Below, piece by piece: positions 33,901-42,812 of a DNA stretch of 64,000 nucleotides; the stretch's first letter is position 1; the number at the start of each line of letters is the position of its first letter. The notes beneath the pieces were generated by a model. It ran no database searches. It worked only from the letters and a program-made list of their open reading frames with translations, and was not told the DNA's origin. Source of the stretch: Acinetobacter towneri DSM 14962 = CIP 107472 (GTDB taxonomy: Bacteria; Pseudomonadota; Gammaproteobacteria; Pseudomonadales; Moraxellaceae); the NCBI RefSeq assembly GCF_000368785.1, contig NZ_KB849689.1:487308-551307 (forward strand), in the 5' to 3' direction. A program made the position numbers and the translations under genes.

Positions 33901-34499
33901 TTGCACGCGAAGAAGCCAATGCAGCACAAATTGCATGGAATAAGGCATCTCAGGAAGCAGCTCAGAAATGGGATGCAGAAATGAAACGCCAGTCAAAAGG
34001 TTTAAGCGCGGCTATCTCAGGCTATCAATCAATGAGCAAAAACGATGTAATTTCTCAGATTAAGAGCATGGGATACAGTGAAGATCAGGCTAAGAAATTG
34101 GCAGGGTCAATCTGGTCACAAGCCATGGCTACAGATCGTGATGCCAAATTTGCTGCATACGGCAAAGGCGGTAACTTGGCGATGAATAAACTCATCGAGC
34201 AAGAATTTAATAACGCTGCAGCGAAAGGCTTAACCACACAGCACGGTACAAACAAGATCAATGAATTACTTCGTAATCTTGATGTGAGAAGTACGGGCAA
34301 CACGCCTAAAATCAATGATTATGCACCTAATATTTCTGAACCAAAAATCCGCGATCTGCAGAATGATGCACCAACCAAAAACGTGCGCTTTGAGTTTGTA
34401 TCAGGCGGCAAACGCTTTGAAATGCAAGGCTCGCAGGAAGATGGAGACATGATGGAAAGCATCTTGCGTGAATTTGAAATGCTGAAAAAGGCAATGTGA
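30987..34499 (+). CDS. Tail tape measure protein
   Basis: The 1170-aa protein is the longest in the phage and sets tail length. Residues about 185-380 hold the tape measure domain (AADAYTGLSARIQIATKEGG, LDLTKTVTQAIQIGGGSA, VLRGEEFNSIMENGYGLAEA). Hydrophobic segments and long coiled-coil stretches (residues 590-690) follow. The expected tail is roughly 170-180 nm if about 0.15 nm per residue applies. The stop overlaps the next start. Confidence 0.93.
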   Translation: MSKNLTFKLIMDADSKGFVSGVKQSESVAKSVFEAIKTESDKLKQSSAEAAKELGNIIPKGTSELAAGLTKSLSSATEIIKNAGENAKSTAGNFTDFGNKSHKALDLLKSDLTSAKQKLQEFANSNASPADIEVAQRQVDQLEKEVQQANQAFNDFQAEVGKANNKLKESDSAAAAAKKGLDGAKFAVNALMGAMAALGVGLGLRELAEAADAYTGLSARIQIATKEGGNFESAMAGVHQVALATNSSLQATGDLFTRIDAVGKEMGMTQQQALDLTKTVTQAIQIGGGSAQASEAAITQFIQAMQGGVLRGEEFNSIMENGYGLAEALAKGLGVTTGELRKMAENGELTSERVAKALQSQAAQVQATYDQFPTTIGNALQKIATSWQILIGEMDQAHGASSVVAEALSTIADNLGILKVFFDDVAEGVGWFRDKLAEIDPATIDAMRSALSDAYDVVKNLIKSMAGIAETAWSAFTSTLDAISPLFNAMLSGQQNVSGLTTLFNVFRVALGVVSDAATGLNIGLKLLLSGLQFLAGGLTALQAKVLDFIGFDTLAKQAQDASDRLFAQAEKNAKEANRLALESKSATIAALEDIRKTDEEKNQERIANSQKTLDELKTQEEKHRADYKAISDERIKLEQQLHEARKSGNQAAIDIAVKGLADLDAKEKAYQAESKKITDAKIEAAQAYIDSMITMDEQTSKVISKEKEAYLAAQGLKLEFDGTGKAIVKAMDDGVVATDAQSNATEKARKAAAALGLDLDVSLNRVSEKFGENEKQIDAFVVGLKGLGAEGKQAGDVTYQAWLKWLETAKNQAEIDMAKAKLEQFGEQGKLSTSQVEQGLIAIKHQAQGLPDDIDPVTAAFKRLGIETKENLKLSAQQALMDYITIRDSGQATAEGIQKAYEKAAQAAALSGDQAVIASANAAGAGRDLRIEIDETGKASVKAMDELTEANHRVRESARSIGDGYREAGQIAREEANAAQIAWNKASQEAAQKWDAEMKRQSKGLSAAISGYQSMSKNDVISQIKSMGYSEDQAKKLAGSIWSQAMATDRDAKFAAYGKGGNLAMNKLIEQEFNNAAAKGLTTQHGTNKINELLRNLDVRSTGNTPKINDYAPNISEPKIRDLQNDAPTKNVRFEFVSGGKRFEMQGSQEDGDMMESILREFEMLKKAM

Positions 34500-34900
34500 T
34501 GAAATTAATACGCTTAGCAACATCCGAAACCGTCTCACTAGAAGACGGTTTTTTATGGTCTGACGAATTTGAATGGAAGCCCAAAGAGCAAACCGTGGAA
34601 CGTGCCATTAGTGGTGCAGCCATTATTCAGGAAGGCATTAAGGTCGGTGCTCGACCTATCACTTTAACACCTGACAGCAACCGTGGTTGGGCAAAGTTAA
34701 GTGATGTGCGCAAGCTACAGGAATGGTTAGCTTTAAGCGAGAAATTCCGCTTACATTTTGAATGGCCACATGACAATCGGCAATTTGATGTGATTTTTAA
34801 TCATCAAGATACAGCACTGGAAGCGGTCAGCGTGTGGGGTTCACCAGCAACCAGTTCAGATGAAATGATGCGTTTAACGCTAAGATTTTGGAGCGAATAA
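34499..34900 (+). CDS. Tail protein downstream of the tape measure
   Basis: The protein has 133 aa (MKLIRLATSETVSLEDGFLW) and resembles the small distal tail/M-like proteins of siphophages in size and position, with strand-rich sequence (KPKEQTVERAISGAAIIQEG, VGARPITLTPDSNRGW). No precise family is claimed. ATG 34499 overlaps the tape measure stop, and its own stop overlaps the next ATG, so the tail-tip genes are tightly coupled. Confidence 0.65.
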   Translation: MKLIRLATSETVSLEDGFLWSDEFEWKPKEQTVERAISGAAIIQEGIKVGARPITLTPDSNRGWAKLSDVRKLQEWLALSEKFRLHFEWPHDNRQFDVIFNHQDTALEAVSVWGSPATSSDEMMRLTLRFWSE

Positions 34901-36870
34901 TGGCAATTGAAACAAAAGACTTGGTGCTCTATAAATCGGAGCGATTAACCGATACCGATGATGGTGGCGGTAAATATTCAGGTCAGGTCATCATAGATGG
35001 CCAAAGTAATAACTTGTTCAATGACGTGTCAGAAATGGATCGAACCATGGGCGACGTGTCTATGCGTAAAATCTTTCCTGCGGTGATTACCGAAGATACA
35101 GACGCATTGATGGGTGCAACGGTATTCATCTCTGAAAACCCGCAAGACCCAAACGTGTCGGCTTTGCTATTCAGTACAAAAAACTGGACGGATGAACGCC
35201 GTAGTGCCCAAAACCGTGTAGAAAATTACTTGGCTAAAGGTGGGCAGATTGCAGGCACGCCACTGGATACGCACTGGCAAGGCATGAAGCAGTTGCAAGT
35301 GGCGATGTTCCCGCAAGAGGCGGAATCAAGCGTTGGCGACACCATTGTTCTAGTCAGTGACGAAGGCAAGGCGCTTCAATTTGAGCAATACGTGCGTATC
35401 ACTAAAGTTGAAACACGTATTGCAATCATGGTGGTTGATGGTAAAAACGTGGAATACAAAATTGCCACGTACACCATTAACGATCCGTTAGAGCGTGATT
35501 TTATCGGATTGACAGCGCGTCAATGGTACGCTGGCAGTACACAGTCTAAAACCATCATTCGCGAATCACTGGTAGCAGATACAGGCGAATATTGTGCATC
35601 GGTAAAATTGGCATCGGATGCGCAAGTCGGTGAGTTCACTGTGAATGCGTCGAGCATGTTCACACAGCTGATTCCATCGGCACAGACTGAAACCCCGATT
35701 ATTGATGTGAATGCTGCAGGCGAGAGCGTTATTTTGGTACCAGGTAACGACGGTACCATTACTGCCAACTTTCCAACTACAGTCGGTGTAAGTCAAAACT
35801 TGTATTTAGGCTCAAGCGTGATGCCGTCAAGCATTGCGTTTACGCTGTTTGGTCAGCCTGTAAGTGACCAAGGTAGCTTGCTTAAAAACAACCAAGGCAC
35901 ACAAGTCGGTACGATTGATTATCAGCGTGGCTTAATTCAGTGGACTTCTGCTGCAGGTACTGGCTCGACTACCTTGTCAATTACATTTAAGCCTGCTGCT
36001 GCACCAAGACAATATTTTCAAAGCTATGCCATTCCTGTGACGCAAAATAGCCAAAGCACCAACTGGACGGGCGTTTTAATTCCGATTCCTGCGCCTGGTA
36101 GTTTGACGCTTTCGTATATGTCGCAAGGCAAGTTTTATGAGCTAAAAGACGATGGATCAGGTCAGTTAAAAGGTGTTCATAGCTCCTTTGGCTCAGGCAT
36201 GATTAACTACGAAACGGGTTCATTTTTGCTAACTACAGGTGCTTTGCCTGATGTTGATACGCCAATTTTGGCACACTGGGGCACTCCAATTGCAACTTTC
36301 GTGCGGGCAGGTTTGCATGTAGATAATGCAGGCTTTGATTTTGATCTTGGGCATACGGGTGTTGCAGCAGGCATAACTGTGACTTGGGTGTTAGAAGGTG
36401 CAACTAAAACCGCATCTAGTAACTCAAAAGGCTTGTTTACAGGTGATGCAGCGGGATATATCAACTACGCCACAGGCAAAGGGCGAATCATTCCGAACAA
36501 GTTGCCGCAGAAAAATACGCAATTCAACATCACGTATAACTACGGTTCACAGCTCAACCAATCTAAGTCAGCGATACCTGATGCCAACCAACAACTGACG
36601 TTTACCATTGGCACGGGTTCAAGTATTCAGCCGAGTAGCGTGGCTTTAGAGATTCCAGTGACAGATCAATCAGGCTTAAACACTCTCTATGTGCATCTTA
36701 AAGATGACCCAATAAGCGGCAATATGGGTAATTTAATTAATGATGCAGGCGATATTCAAGGCACGATTGATTACAGCACAGGTCAATGCATTGTGACGCC
36801 AACAGCTTCATACAAAACATTTAACTATGTGTATGAGGCGCGATTTACAGCAACTTATGCGTCTGCATAA
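34900..36870 (+). CDS. Large tail-tip/fibre protein with repeated b-modules
   Basis: The 656-aa protein starts at ATG 34900 (MAIETKDLVLYKSER). The first 200 residues hold a unique domain. Then modules with the short core G-x-I-x-Y-x-x-G recur: GTIDYQRGLIQW, GMINYETGSFLL, GYINYATGKGRI and GTIDYSTGQCIV. They are spaced by about 90-120 residues and interleaved with strand-rich sequence. This suggests stacked b-sandwich or b-roll units in a tail fibre or central tip protein. No catalytic motif is seen. The family is not identified. Confidence 0.68.
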   Translation: MAIETKDLVLYKSERLTDTDDGGGKYSGQVIIDGQSNNLFNDVSEMDRTMGDVSMRKIFPAVITEDTDALMGATVFISENPQDPNVSALLFSTKNWTDERRSAQNRVENYLAKGGQIAGTPLDTHWQGMKQLQVAMFPQEAESSVGDTIVLVSDEGKALQFEQYVRITKVETRIAIMVVDGKNVEYKIATYTINDPLERDFIGLTARQWYAGSTQSKTIIRESLVADTGEYCASVKLASDAQVGEFTVNASSMFTQLIPSAQTETPIIDVNAAGESVILVPGNDGTITANFPTTVGVSQNLYLGSSVMPSSIAFTLFGQPVSDQGSLLKNNQGTQVGTIDYQRGLIQWTSAAGTGSTTLSITFKPAAAPRQYFQSYAIPVTQNSQSTNWTGVLIPIPAPGSLTLSYMSQGKFYELKDDGSGQLKGVHSSFGSGMINYETGSFLLTTGALPDVDTPILAHWGTPIATFVRAGLHVDNAGFDFDLGHTGVAAGITVTWVLEGATKTASSNSKGLFTGDAAGYINYATGKGRIIPNKLPQKNTQFNITYNYGSQLNQSKSAIPDANQQLTFTIGTGSSIQPSSVALEIPVTDQSGLNTLYVHLKDDPISGNMGNLINDAGDIQGTIDYSTGQCIVTPTASYKTFNYVYEARFTATYASA

Positions 36871-36881
36871 AGGTGGTCTAA

Positions 36882-38498
36882 ATGTCTTTTTATTCTCCAG
36901 TTATATCCGTAATTAATGGCACGACACATGTATTTCGAGCCTATAACGAAACATCTATTTCAGTGAAATACCGCGATAGTTCTGGTGTAAACCAAAGTAA
37001 CACCATTGCTGTGGCTGATAAGTTACGGCTTGATCTATCATCGGGTTATGACGAGCAGATTTTGACAGGTTCAGCACGCTTTAGAGTTGGCGCTGATACT
37101 TTCTTAGATCGAGATGGGCAGCTTTATCGCAATGTAGACCCATCAAATAATAGCGGTATTGCGTCAGGTTCAATTCAGTACGGTACAGGAAAGGTTGAAA
37201 TTGAGTCATGGACGCCAAACGGTGACAACACTGTCAGTTTAGACTCACTGACAACTACAACCGACTTGCCGCCAATGAATCAAATCAGCTTTAGAACACC
37301 AGTAATTCCAATTCGACCACAATCATTGACTGTGGTTGTAGCATCATTGGAACATGGTCAATTAACGCTGACCACGGATGAAAATGGGGTCATTGAAACC
37401 AATCAGGCACACGGCAAGATCAATCACGACACTGGTTTTGTAGATATTTACTTCTACACTAAAACTGAAATTACCGAATCCAACCGCTCACAAATTGAAG
37501 CTAAAGATTGGTATGACGTATTGATGGAGTATGAGGAAGCAGGCAAAACCTACATCAATGTACCCGTGTGGATTGATGGCTCATCAGTGCGTTATAACGC
37601 AATTGCCTATACCTACATCCCGCTTGATTCTGAAATTTTGGGGCTGTCTGCTACACGCTTGCCATTGGATGGTCGTGTGCCTATTTTCCGTGTTGGTGAC
37701 ATTGGTATTGTTAGCTCAAGCAAAACTCAGGAATTGCCAAGCCATGTGGCGGGTCAGATTTACAACCTAAATGACCAGCGTATTTCATGGTGCGAGCTTG
37801 AGGACAGTCAAGGTATCAAAGTTCCATTCGATATGTATGTGGTTGATTATGATTATGGCAAAGTCACATTAAACGGTGATTTTTCACTAAATACTTTGGT
37901 TGCACCAATTGTGGCCAAGTATCGCTATCAAGATATGGGCTTGATTCGTGATGTGCAGATCAGTGGGCAGCTGACCTTTACCAAGCCTTTAACGCACAAC
38001 TACGATGCAGCAGATACAATTGTTGGTTCAGCCTTAGTGATTGGTGATATGCAATCGCGCTACACCCGTAAATTTGTGCAACAAACGTGGAACAATGCTT
38101 GGGCAGATGAAGCAACAGGTAGTGGCATTTCAGCCAACTATAACGATGCTTTGTATCCCATTACTGTGACCAACAAAGGCGCTATTCAAGAACGCTGGGC
38201 TTTGATTTTCACGGATAACACGAATTTCCGCTGTGTTGGTGAATATTCAGGTCAGATTGGTACGGGTAGTGTGAACGCAGATTTTGCACCGATTAACCCT
38301 GTGACTAGCTTGCCATATTTCACAGTGAAAAAGGAAGGTTGGGGTGCAGGTTGGGCAAACGGTAACGTGCTGCGTTTTAACACTGTAGCTGCAAACTTCC
38401 CAGTTTGGGTGATTCGTACAGTGAAGCAATCCGAGCCAACTGTTATGTCAGATCAATTCCAAATCATGCTACGTGGTGACATTGACCGCGTGGTTTAA
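36882..38498 (+). CDS. Tail-tip/fibre protein, related module architecture
   Basis: The 538-aa protein shares the G-x-I-x-Y/H-x-x-G core with its upstream neighbour (GSIQYGTGKVEI, GKINHDTGFVDI, and VDYDYGKVTL). The C-terminal part has a WNNAWADEATGSGISANYND segment and a Trp/Gly-rich strand region. It follows the previous gene by 11 bp. It is probably a structural partner in the tail tip. Exact role unknown. Confidence 0.66.
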   Translation: MSFYSPVISVINGTTHVFRAYNETSISVKYRDSSGVNQSNTIAVADKLRLDLSSGYDEQILTGSARFRVGADTFLDRDGQLYRNVDPSNNSGIASGSIQYGTGKVEIESWTPNGDNTVSLDSLTTTTDLPPMNQISFRTPVIPIRPQSLTVVVASLEHGQLTLTTDENGVIETNQAHGKINHDTGFVDIYFYTKTEITESNRSQIEAKDWYDVLMEYEEAGKTYINVPVWIDGSSVRYNAIAYTYIPLDSEILGLSATRLPLDGRVPIFRVGDIGIVSSSKTQELPSHVAGQIYNLNDQRISWCELEDSQGIKVPFDMYVVDYDYGKVTLNGDFSLNTLVAPIVAKYRYQDMGLIRDVQISGQLTFTKPLTHNYDAADTIVGSALVIGDMQSRYTRKFVQQTWNNAWADEATGSGISANYNDALYPITVTNKGAIQERWALIFTDNTNFRCVGEYSGQIGTGSVNADFAPINPVTSLPYFTVKKEGWGAGWANGNVLRFNTVAANFPVWVIRTVKQSEPTVMSDQFQIMLRGDIDRVV

Positions 38499-38513
38499 AA
38501 TTAAATCAAATAT

Positions 38514-38535
38514 GACCGCTTTATGCGGTCTTTTT
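38514..38535 (+). terminator. Intrinsic terminator inside the tail-tip cluster
   Basis: GACCGC-TTTAT-GCGGTC followed by five T residues, 16 bp before the next start codon. Confidence 0.78.
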
Positions 38536-38550
38536 AATGAGTGAATAAAA

Positions 38551-39789
38551 ATGGCAGGACTTGTAAAACACTATCAAGATACGATGAAAGGCATCCCTCG
38601 GCTAACGAATGATTGGGGTGCTTTGATTAACTTGTTTGATGCTGTTCTGGTAAATGGGTTTAATCATGTCACTATTCTTGGCATCACAAAAGCCAATACA
38701 GCCTCGATCACCGCAACAATCAATTTAGGTAGTGACCATGGCTTTATTGATCGTCAGGTGGTGCGAATTGCTGGTTCTACGAATGGCTGGGATGGCGATT
38801 ATAAAGTCCTAAGTGTTGACACTAGCTCAATCACAATTGAATGTACTGCAGAGCATCCAATAGTTATTTCTGGTGCGGCATCGTGTTTTACAGCACCCGC
38901 AGATTTTGAAATTGTGCATCAAACACCGAGCGAATCTACTGAACCAAAAAGGGCATATCGCTCAACCGACCCTGAATCACTCGGCTTGATTTTGCTTGTA
39001 CATGATTTTTGTAGCATTGGTGCAGCAACTGCTGGGGCTAAATTTGCAAAAGTTGGACTTGTTGAAAGCATGACTGACATTGACACGATTGTTGGAAATC
39101 AACTACCTGAAGATGCCAATAATTGGGGTTGGGATGGCACATACCATGGCTGTGCGAAGTGGTATTACGCAAATCCACAGTACGGCAACTCCTACGATCA
39201 ACGAAATGACACACAAGCCCCATTAGCTGGTAATCGTACTTTTGATCTAGTGGTAGATGGTAAATCCATACTTCTCAGTGTTCAAAACCAGTGGTGTAAT
39301 GCACTTTATGGTTTATTTGAATTTTATGATACAGAAATCCGTGGTCAAAATGTTTTGTTTGCGGCAACAGGACTAAACTACAACCCAACACAAGCGCAAA
39401 ACAGGTATGTAACGGCACGTGGCGGGATAATGTTGGGTTACAATAACAATATTGGTCCTGGTGGGAGCGCAAGTCAGCCGCAAACAGGTTTGCTGTGGTA
39501 TAACACTGCTGCGATTCGTCAAGATCAAAAGATTTCACGTGCGATTGCTTTAGGTTTTATGACCAATAACACTGCGATTGATGCTGCATCATCAAGTGGT
39601 TTTTTACTACAAATGCCAATCTTAGATAGCAGCTTTGTTTTTCGTGGCGTTATTCCTTTTGCTCGTATGCAAATGGGGGGTGGTAGAGGCGGAACCTATT
39701 TCACGGACGATGGAAAAATCAAGTGTTTGTCCCTTTACCTTGGTAATTATGGCTCACAAAACTACGCGATTGCTATGGAGTCGTTATGA
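38551..39789 (+). CDS. Putative receptor-binding/tail protein
   Basis: The 412-aa protein has an N-terminal strand-rich domain (INLGSDHGFIDRQVVRIAGS, then NGWDGDYKVLSVDTSSITI) like SH3/Ig-type tail domains. A C-terminal half rich in Gly, Asn and Tyr (RGGIMLGYNNNIGPGGSASQ, FARMQMGGGRGGTYF) follows. Genes with such Gly-rich b-structures at this position often bind the host receptor. No enzyme motif is visible. The stop overlaps the next small gene. Confidence 0.62.
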   Translation: MAGLVKHYQDTMKGIPRLTNDWGALINLFDAVLVNGFNHVTILGITKANTASITATINLGSDHGFIDRQVVRIAGSTNGWDGDYKVLSVDTSSITIECTAEHPIVISGAASCFTAPADFEIVHQTPSESTEPKRAYRSTDPESLGLILLVHDFCSIGAATAGAKFAKVGLVESMTDIDTIVGNQLPEDANNWGWDGTYHGCAKWYYANPQYGNSYDQRNDTQAPLAGNRTFDLVVDGKSILLSVQNQWCNALYGLFEFYDTEIRGQNVLFAATGLNYNPTQAQNRYVTARGGIMLGYNNNIGPGGSASQPQTGLLWYNTAAIRQDQKISRAIALGFMTNNTAIDAASSSGFLLQMPILDSSFVFRGVIPFARMQMGGGRGGTYFTDDGKIKCLSLYLGNYGSQNYAIAMESL

Positions 39790-40052
39790 GCACAATGAAG
39801 ATTACACATGCAGGCTACTCAGCGCCTAAAGTTAAGCTAATTTCGGGGCGTACATTAGAACTGGGTGTACCAAAATCAAAATTAGTGCGCATTTTTAGTC
39901 GTGGCAATGGCGCATTATTAAAGCAAATCAAAAGCGATTCAAATGGCTACTATAAAGCATACCTACCGTATGATGCTGCATATTTAATTGTTGGTATAGA
40001 TGAAAACAAAATATTTAATGCAACAGCTCAAGATAATGTGGGTGCGAAATGA
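39786..40052 (+). CDS. Small tail-region protein, carboxypeptidase-regulatory-like
   Basis: The 88-aa product overlaps both neighbours. The pattern SKLVRIFSRGNGALLKQIKS followed by SNGYYKAYLPYDAAYLIVG is like the carboxypeptidase-regulatory/Ig-like fold (V-R-l-f-r...G.l...t.sd.G.Y). It may be a small b-sandwich decorating the tail tip. The domain call is tentative. Confidence 0.62.
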   Translation: MSTMKITHAGYSAPKVKLISGRTLELGVPKSKLVRIFSRGNGALLKQIKSDSNGYYKAYLPYDAAYLIVGIDENKIFNATAQDNVGAK

Positions 40053-40435
40053 GTAAAACATCTATCAATGCTCGGCTTGCCATGATTCAAGCCTTTGCAG
40101 AATTTATGGATAACGGTAGCCAAAGTGCTACCGTTATTTTTTATGAAGGTGTGCAGCCTGCCAGTACAGCAATTGCGGCAGATTCTAACAATGCTTTGGT
40201 CACTTTGGTATTTCCTGAACCTTGCATTAAAGAAACCACGCCAACTTATGTTGAATTACACCCAACTGATACAGGCTCGGTTATTAAGACTGGTACAGCC
40301 ACATGGGCGCGTATTTTTAACGGTGCGGGCGAGGTGGCAGCGGATCTAACTGTGGGTGCTGACATTAGCTTGGCTAATACCAATTTAGTCGTGGGCGGTA
40401 CGCTGTTTATCCAGTCCATCAAACTTAGACCGTAA
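40049..40435 (+). CDS. Small tail-region protein
   Basis: The 128-aa product begins MSKTSINARLAMIQAFAEFM. The main part is strand-rich (SATVIFYEGVQPASTAIAAD, then VIKTGTATWARIFNGAGEVA) and the end reads LVVGGTLFIQSIKLRP. No family is recognised. Overlap with the upstream gene (ATGA) supports expression in the tail operon. Confidence 0.62.
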   Translation: MSKTSINARLAMIQAFAEFMDNGSQSATVIFYEGVQPASTAIAADSNNALVTLVFPEPCIKETTPTYVELHPTDTGSVIKTGTATWARIFNGAGEVAADLTVGADISLANTNLVVGGTLFIQSIKLRP

Positions 40436-40452
40436 CTAAAAAGGGTGCTCAT

Positions 40453-42531
40453 GTGGATTTTAAAAATAAGCTCGGCACCGTTGATGCTCACAACTTAAAC
40501 TTAAATTTTAAGCCTGATAATAGCGATAGCCACAACATCATTCTTAATTTTGAGCATCTAGCTGATGGCTCGACTAATCTCAACTTTGGGGATGATGTAT
40601 CCGCAGTTATTGATACGGTTTTAGAGACTGATTTTAGTTTTGAAGTCACTGCAATTTATGCCGAAAGTGGTGTAAATACTGCAGTCATAGATACGGTACT
40701 GGATACTGAGTTTAGCTTTGAAGTTGTCGCAGTCTTTAAAGACAATATTGATGTCATCGGGCAGATTGACACGGTATTAGACACCAGTTTTAGTTTTGAA
40801 ATTGTTGCAGAGTTCACTGAAAACCTATGCACGATTGATACGGTTTTAGATACTGAGTTTCAGTTTCAAATTGATGCTGTATTCGATATTAATCACATCA
40901 TCGGGGTGTCTTATGCGTTTGATGCGGCTTATCACAAGGCAATCGCTGCTTTAAGTGTTGCAGCAATGCCGTGGGCAAAACCAGTATTAAGAGTCTCAAA
41001 TGAGGCTCTTTTTTATGACCAAGGTTTGGTGCTCAGTCAGCAAGCCATGACAGGTTTTGATCAGTCTGATTCGCTTACACAAGCAGTCCGAATTGAGTAT
41101 GAGAAAGCTACTGGTCTGCAGACCGATGCGTATTTAGTTTGGCAAACAGGTGACAAGCGATTCATTCACCAGAGCTACTTATTTGATGAAACGCTAAAGC
41201 TGCGTATCAATCGAGTCACAGACTGGTATGAAATGATTCGTAAGCGTCGCAGTATCACTTATGCGCATGAAGTGGCACACGTCTTTGAAAAGCATTTCAC
41301 ATTTGAATGGGATAAGGGTTTAGAGCTTGTCACGACTGATGATTTGGCTTGGGAAAAAGCCAAGGCAATTCATTATCGTAAGCATCCAGTGCAGCCATGG
41401 CCACAACCTGAATTACCGCAATACGAAGGCACGGGCGATTTAAATTTTATCTGCTTATGTCATGAAGTTGATGCGCATAACGTCATTTTAAACTTTGGGG
41501 TTGATGACTGTATTCCCGCAATTCCAAATCAAAACTGGTGGTATATCTTGAATAGTTTATCTGTGACACGGCTTGATAATGATGCAGAAATTTTAGTGTA
41601 TGACGGCAACTATCGTTCAGACCGCAGCAGCTGGGCGTGGTCGTATAGCTTAACTGTGCCGCATACTGAAATTTCAAAGCTAGAGCCAATCGATGGACAG
41701 CCTGTAATTCTTAAAATTATGGTGAATGGGCATGAGCATCACATGCTACTTGAGAATCGCACACGTTCACGCAATTTCGGCAATATTACTTATACACTCA
41801 TAGGTCGCAGTCAAACCGCTTTACTTGATGCACCGTATGCGCCTTTACGCTCGTTTTTACAAGAGAATGAGCGCACATCGGTACAACTTGCTCAAGCTGA
41901 ACTAGATCGAGTTTTTAGTGATACAGTGCTGAATTGGAAATTGATTGATGATCTAGGCTGGATCGTGGCAAACAACAGTTTAAGTTATTCGAATCTTGCG
42001 CCCATCGCAGCGATTAAACTGATTGCAGAAAGTGGCGGTGGTTTTATTTATAGCGAAAAGGGTAGTAATACGCTTTCAATTAAACCGCTTTATAAAAAGA
42101 CCTTTTGGGATGCGCTTACGGTTGATGATTATGACCGCTTAGTGCCTGATTCACTCGTTACCAGTCAGTCCACAGACTATGAGCTTTATCCTGATTACAA
42201 TGGCATCACGCTAACCAATGATCGTACAGGCAAGCAGGCGCAAGTCAAACGAGCAGGCACAGCAGCAGACGTGCTATTACCACCTGAAAACAATCCTTTG
42301 TTTGATGTGGTCAGCATGGGTGCGTTTGGTAAATCTAAGTTGGCCAAAGCAGGTATGGTAGAAACACACACATTGACTATGCCTATTTCTGCAGAAGTCG
42401 GTGAATGTGTACCAGGTGAAGTTTTTGCATTTAATGCCCAGTGGTGGGGTATTGTTGAAAGTGTCAGTGTGTCATTTAGCCATGCAAAGGTGAACCAAAC
42501 TGTCAAAGTGGAGCGTGTGAATCGTGAGTAA
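40453..42531 (+). CDS. Large tail protein with fourfold N-terminal repeat
   Basis: The 692-aa protein starts at GTG 40453 behind AAGGG. Residues about 50-150 carry four tandem copies of a unit whose core reads IDTVLDTEFSFEV, spaced by about 25-30 residues. The C-terminal half (NWWYILNSLSVTRLDNDAEI, and LTMPISAEVGECVPGEVFAF) resembles baseplate-hub or late-control type tail-tip proteins. A hub or fibre-attachment role is inferred. It overlaps the next small gene by 8 bp. Confidence 0.68.
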   Translation: MDFKNKLGTVDAHNLNLNFKPDNSDSHNIILNFEHLADGSTNLNFGDDVSAVIDTVLETDFSFEVTAIYAESGVNTAVIDTVLDTEFSFEVVAVFKDNIDVIGQIDTVLDTSFSFEIVAEFTENLCTIDTVLDTEFQFQIDAVFDINHIIGVSYAFDAAYHKAIAALSVAAMPWAKPVLRVSNEALFYDQGLVLSQQAMTGFDQSDSLTQAVRIEYEKATGLQTDAYLVWQTGDKRFIHQSYLFDETLKLRINRVTDWYEMIRKRRSITYAHEVAHVFEKHFTFEWDKGLELVTTDDLAWEKAKAIHYRKHPVQPWPQPELPQYEGTGDLNFICLCHEVDAHNVILNFGVDDCIPAIPNQNWWYILNSLSVTRLDNDAEILVYDGNYRSDRSSWAWSYSLTVPHTEISKLEPIDGQPVILKIMVNGHEHHMLLENRTRSRNFGNITYTLIGRSQTALLDAPYAPLRSFLQENERTSVQLAQAELDRVFSDTVLNWKLIDDLGWIVANNSLSYSNLAPIAAIKLIAESGGGFIYSEKGSNTLSIKPLYKKTFWDALTVDDYDRLVPDSLVTSQSTDYELYPDYNGITLTNDRTGKQAQVKRAGTAADVLLPPENNPLFDVVSMGAFGKSKLAKAGMVETHTLTMPISAEVGECVPGEVFAFNAQWWGIVESVSVSFSHAKVNQTVKVERVNRE

Positions 42532-42754
42532 TGCACTGCAGCGATTGATTGATTTAATGCCTAAAGCGCCTGAATTTGTGGGGCAAATCACGCATGAAAA
42601 TCATCCGAATTATAAAGTTTTAGTTGTAGATGGGTCGGGCTTGGTGATGTGTACCAGTACGACTCGCTACAACGTCGGTTCAACGGTTTTCATTTCAGAT
42701 GGGGAGATTAAACGCTTGGCGGCAAGCGGCGATGTAGTGCAGATTGAAGTGTAA
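42524..42754 (+). CDS. Small tail-tip protein
   Basis: The 76-aa product (MSNALQRLIDLMPKAPEFVG; GTG start) overlaps the large tail protein. The pattern NYKVLVVDGSGLVMCTSTTR followed by YNVGSTVFISDGEIK is OB/SH3-like and similar to short phage proteins that end tail clusters. Family not named. Confidence 0.62.
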   Translation: MSNALQRLIDLMPKAPEFVGQITHENHPNYKVLVVDGSGLVMCTSTTRYNVGSTVFISDGEIKRLAASGDVVQIEV

Positions 42755-42770
42755 AAATTTAAATTGAAGC

Positions 42771-42794
42771 AAGCGTCCGAAAGGGCGTTTTTTT
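42771..42794 (+). terminator. Terminator between tail and lysis genes
   Basis: AAGCGTCC-GAAA-GGGCGTTT (two wobble pairs) plus T run. It covers the in-frame ATG at 42795, which supports the later holin start at 42813. Confidence 0.78.
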
Positions 42795-42812
42795 ATGTCT
42801 GGAGAAAAGACA

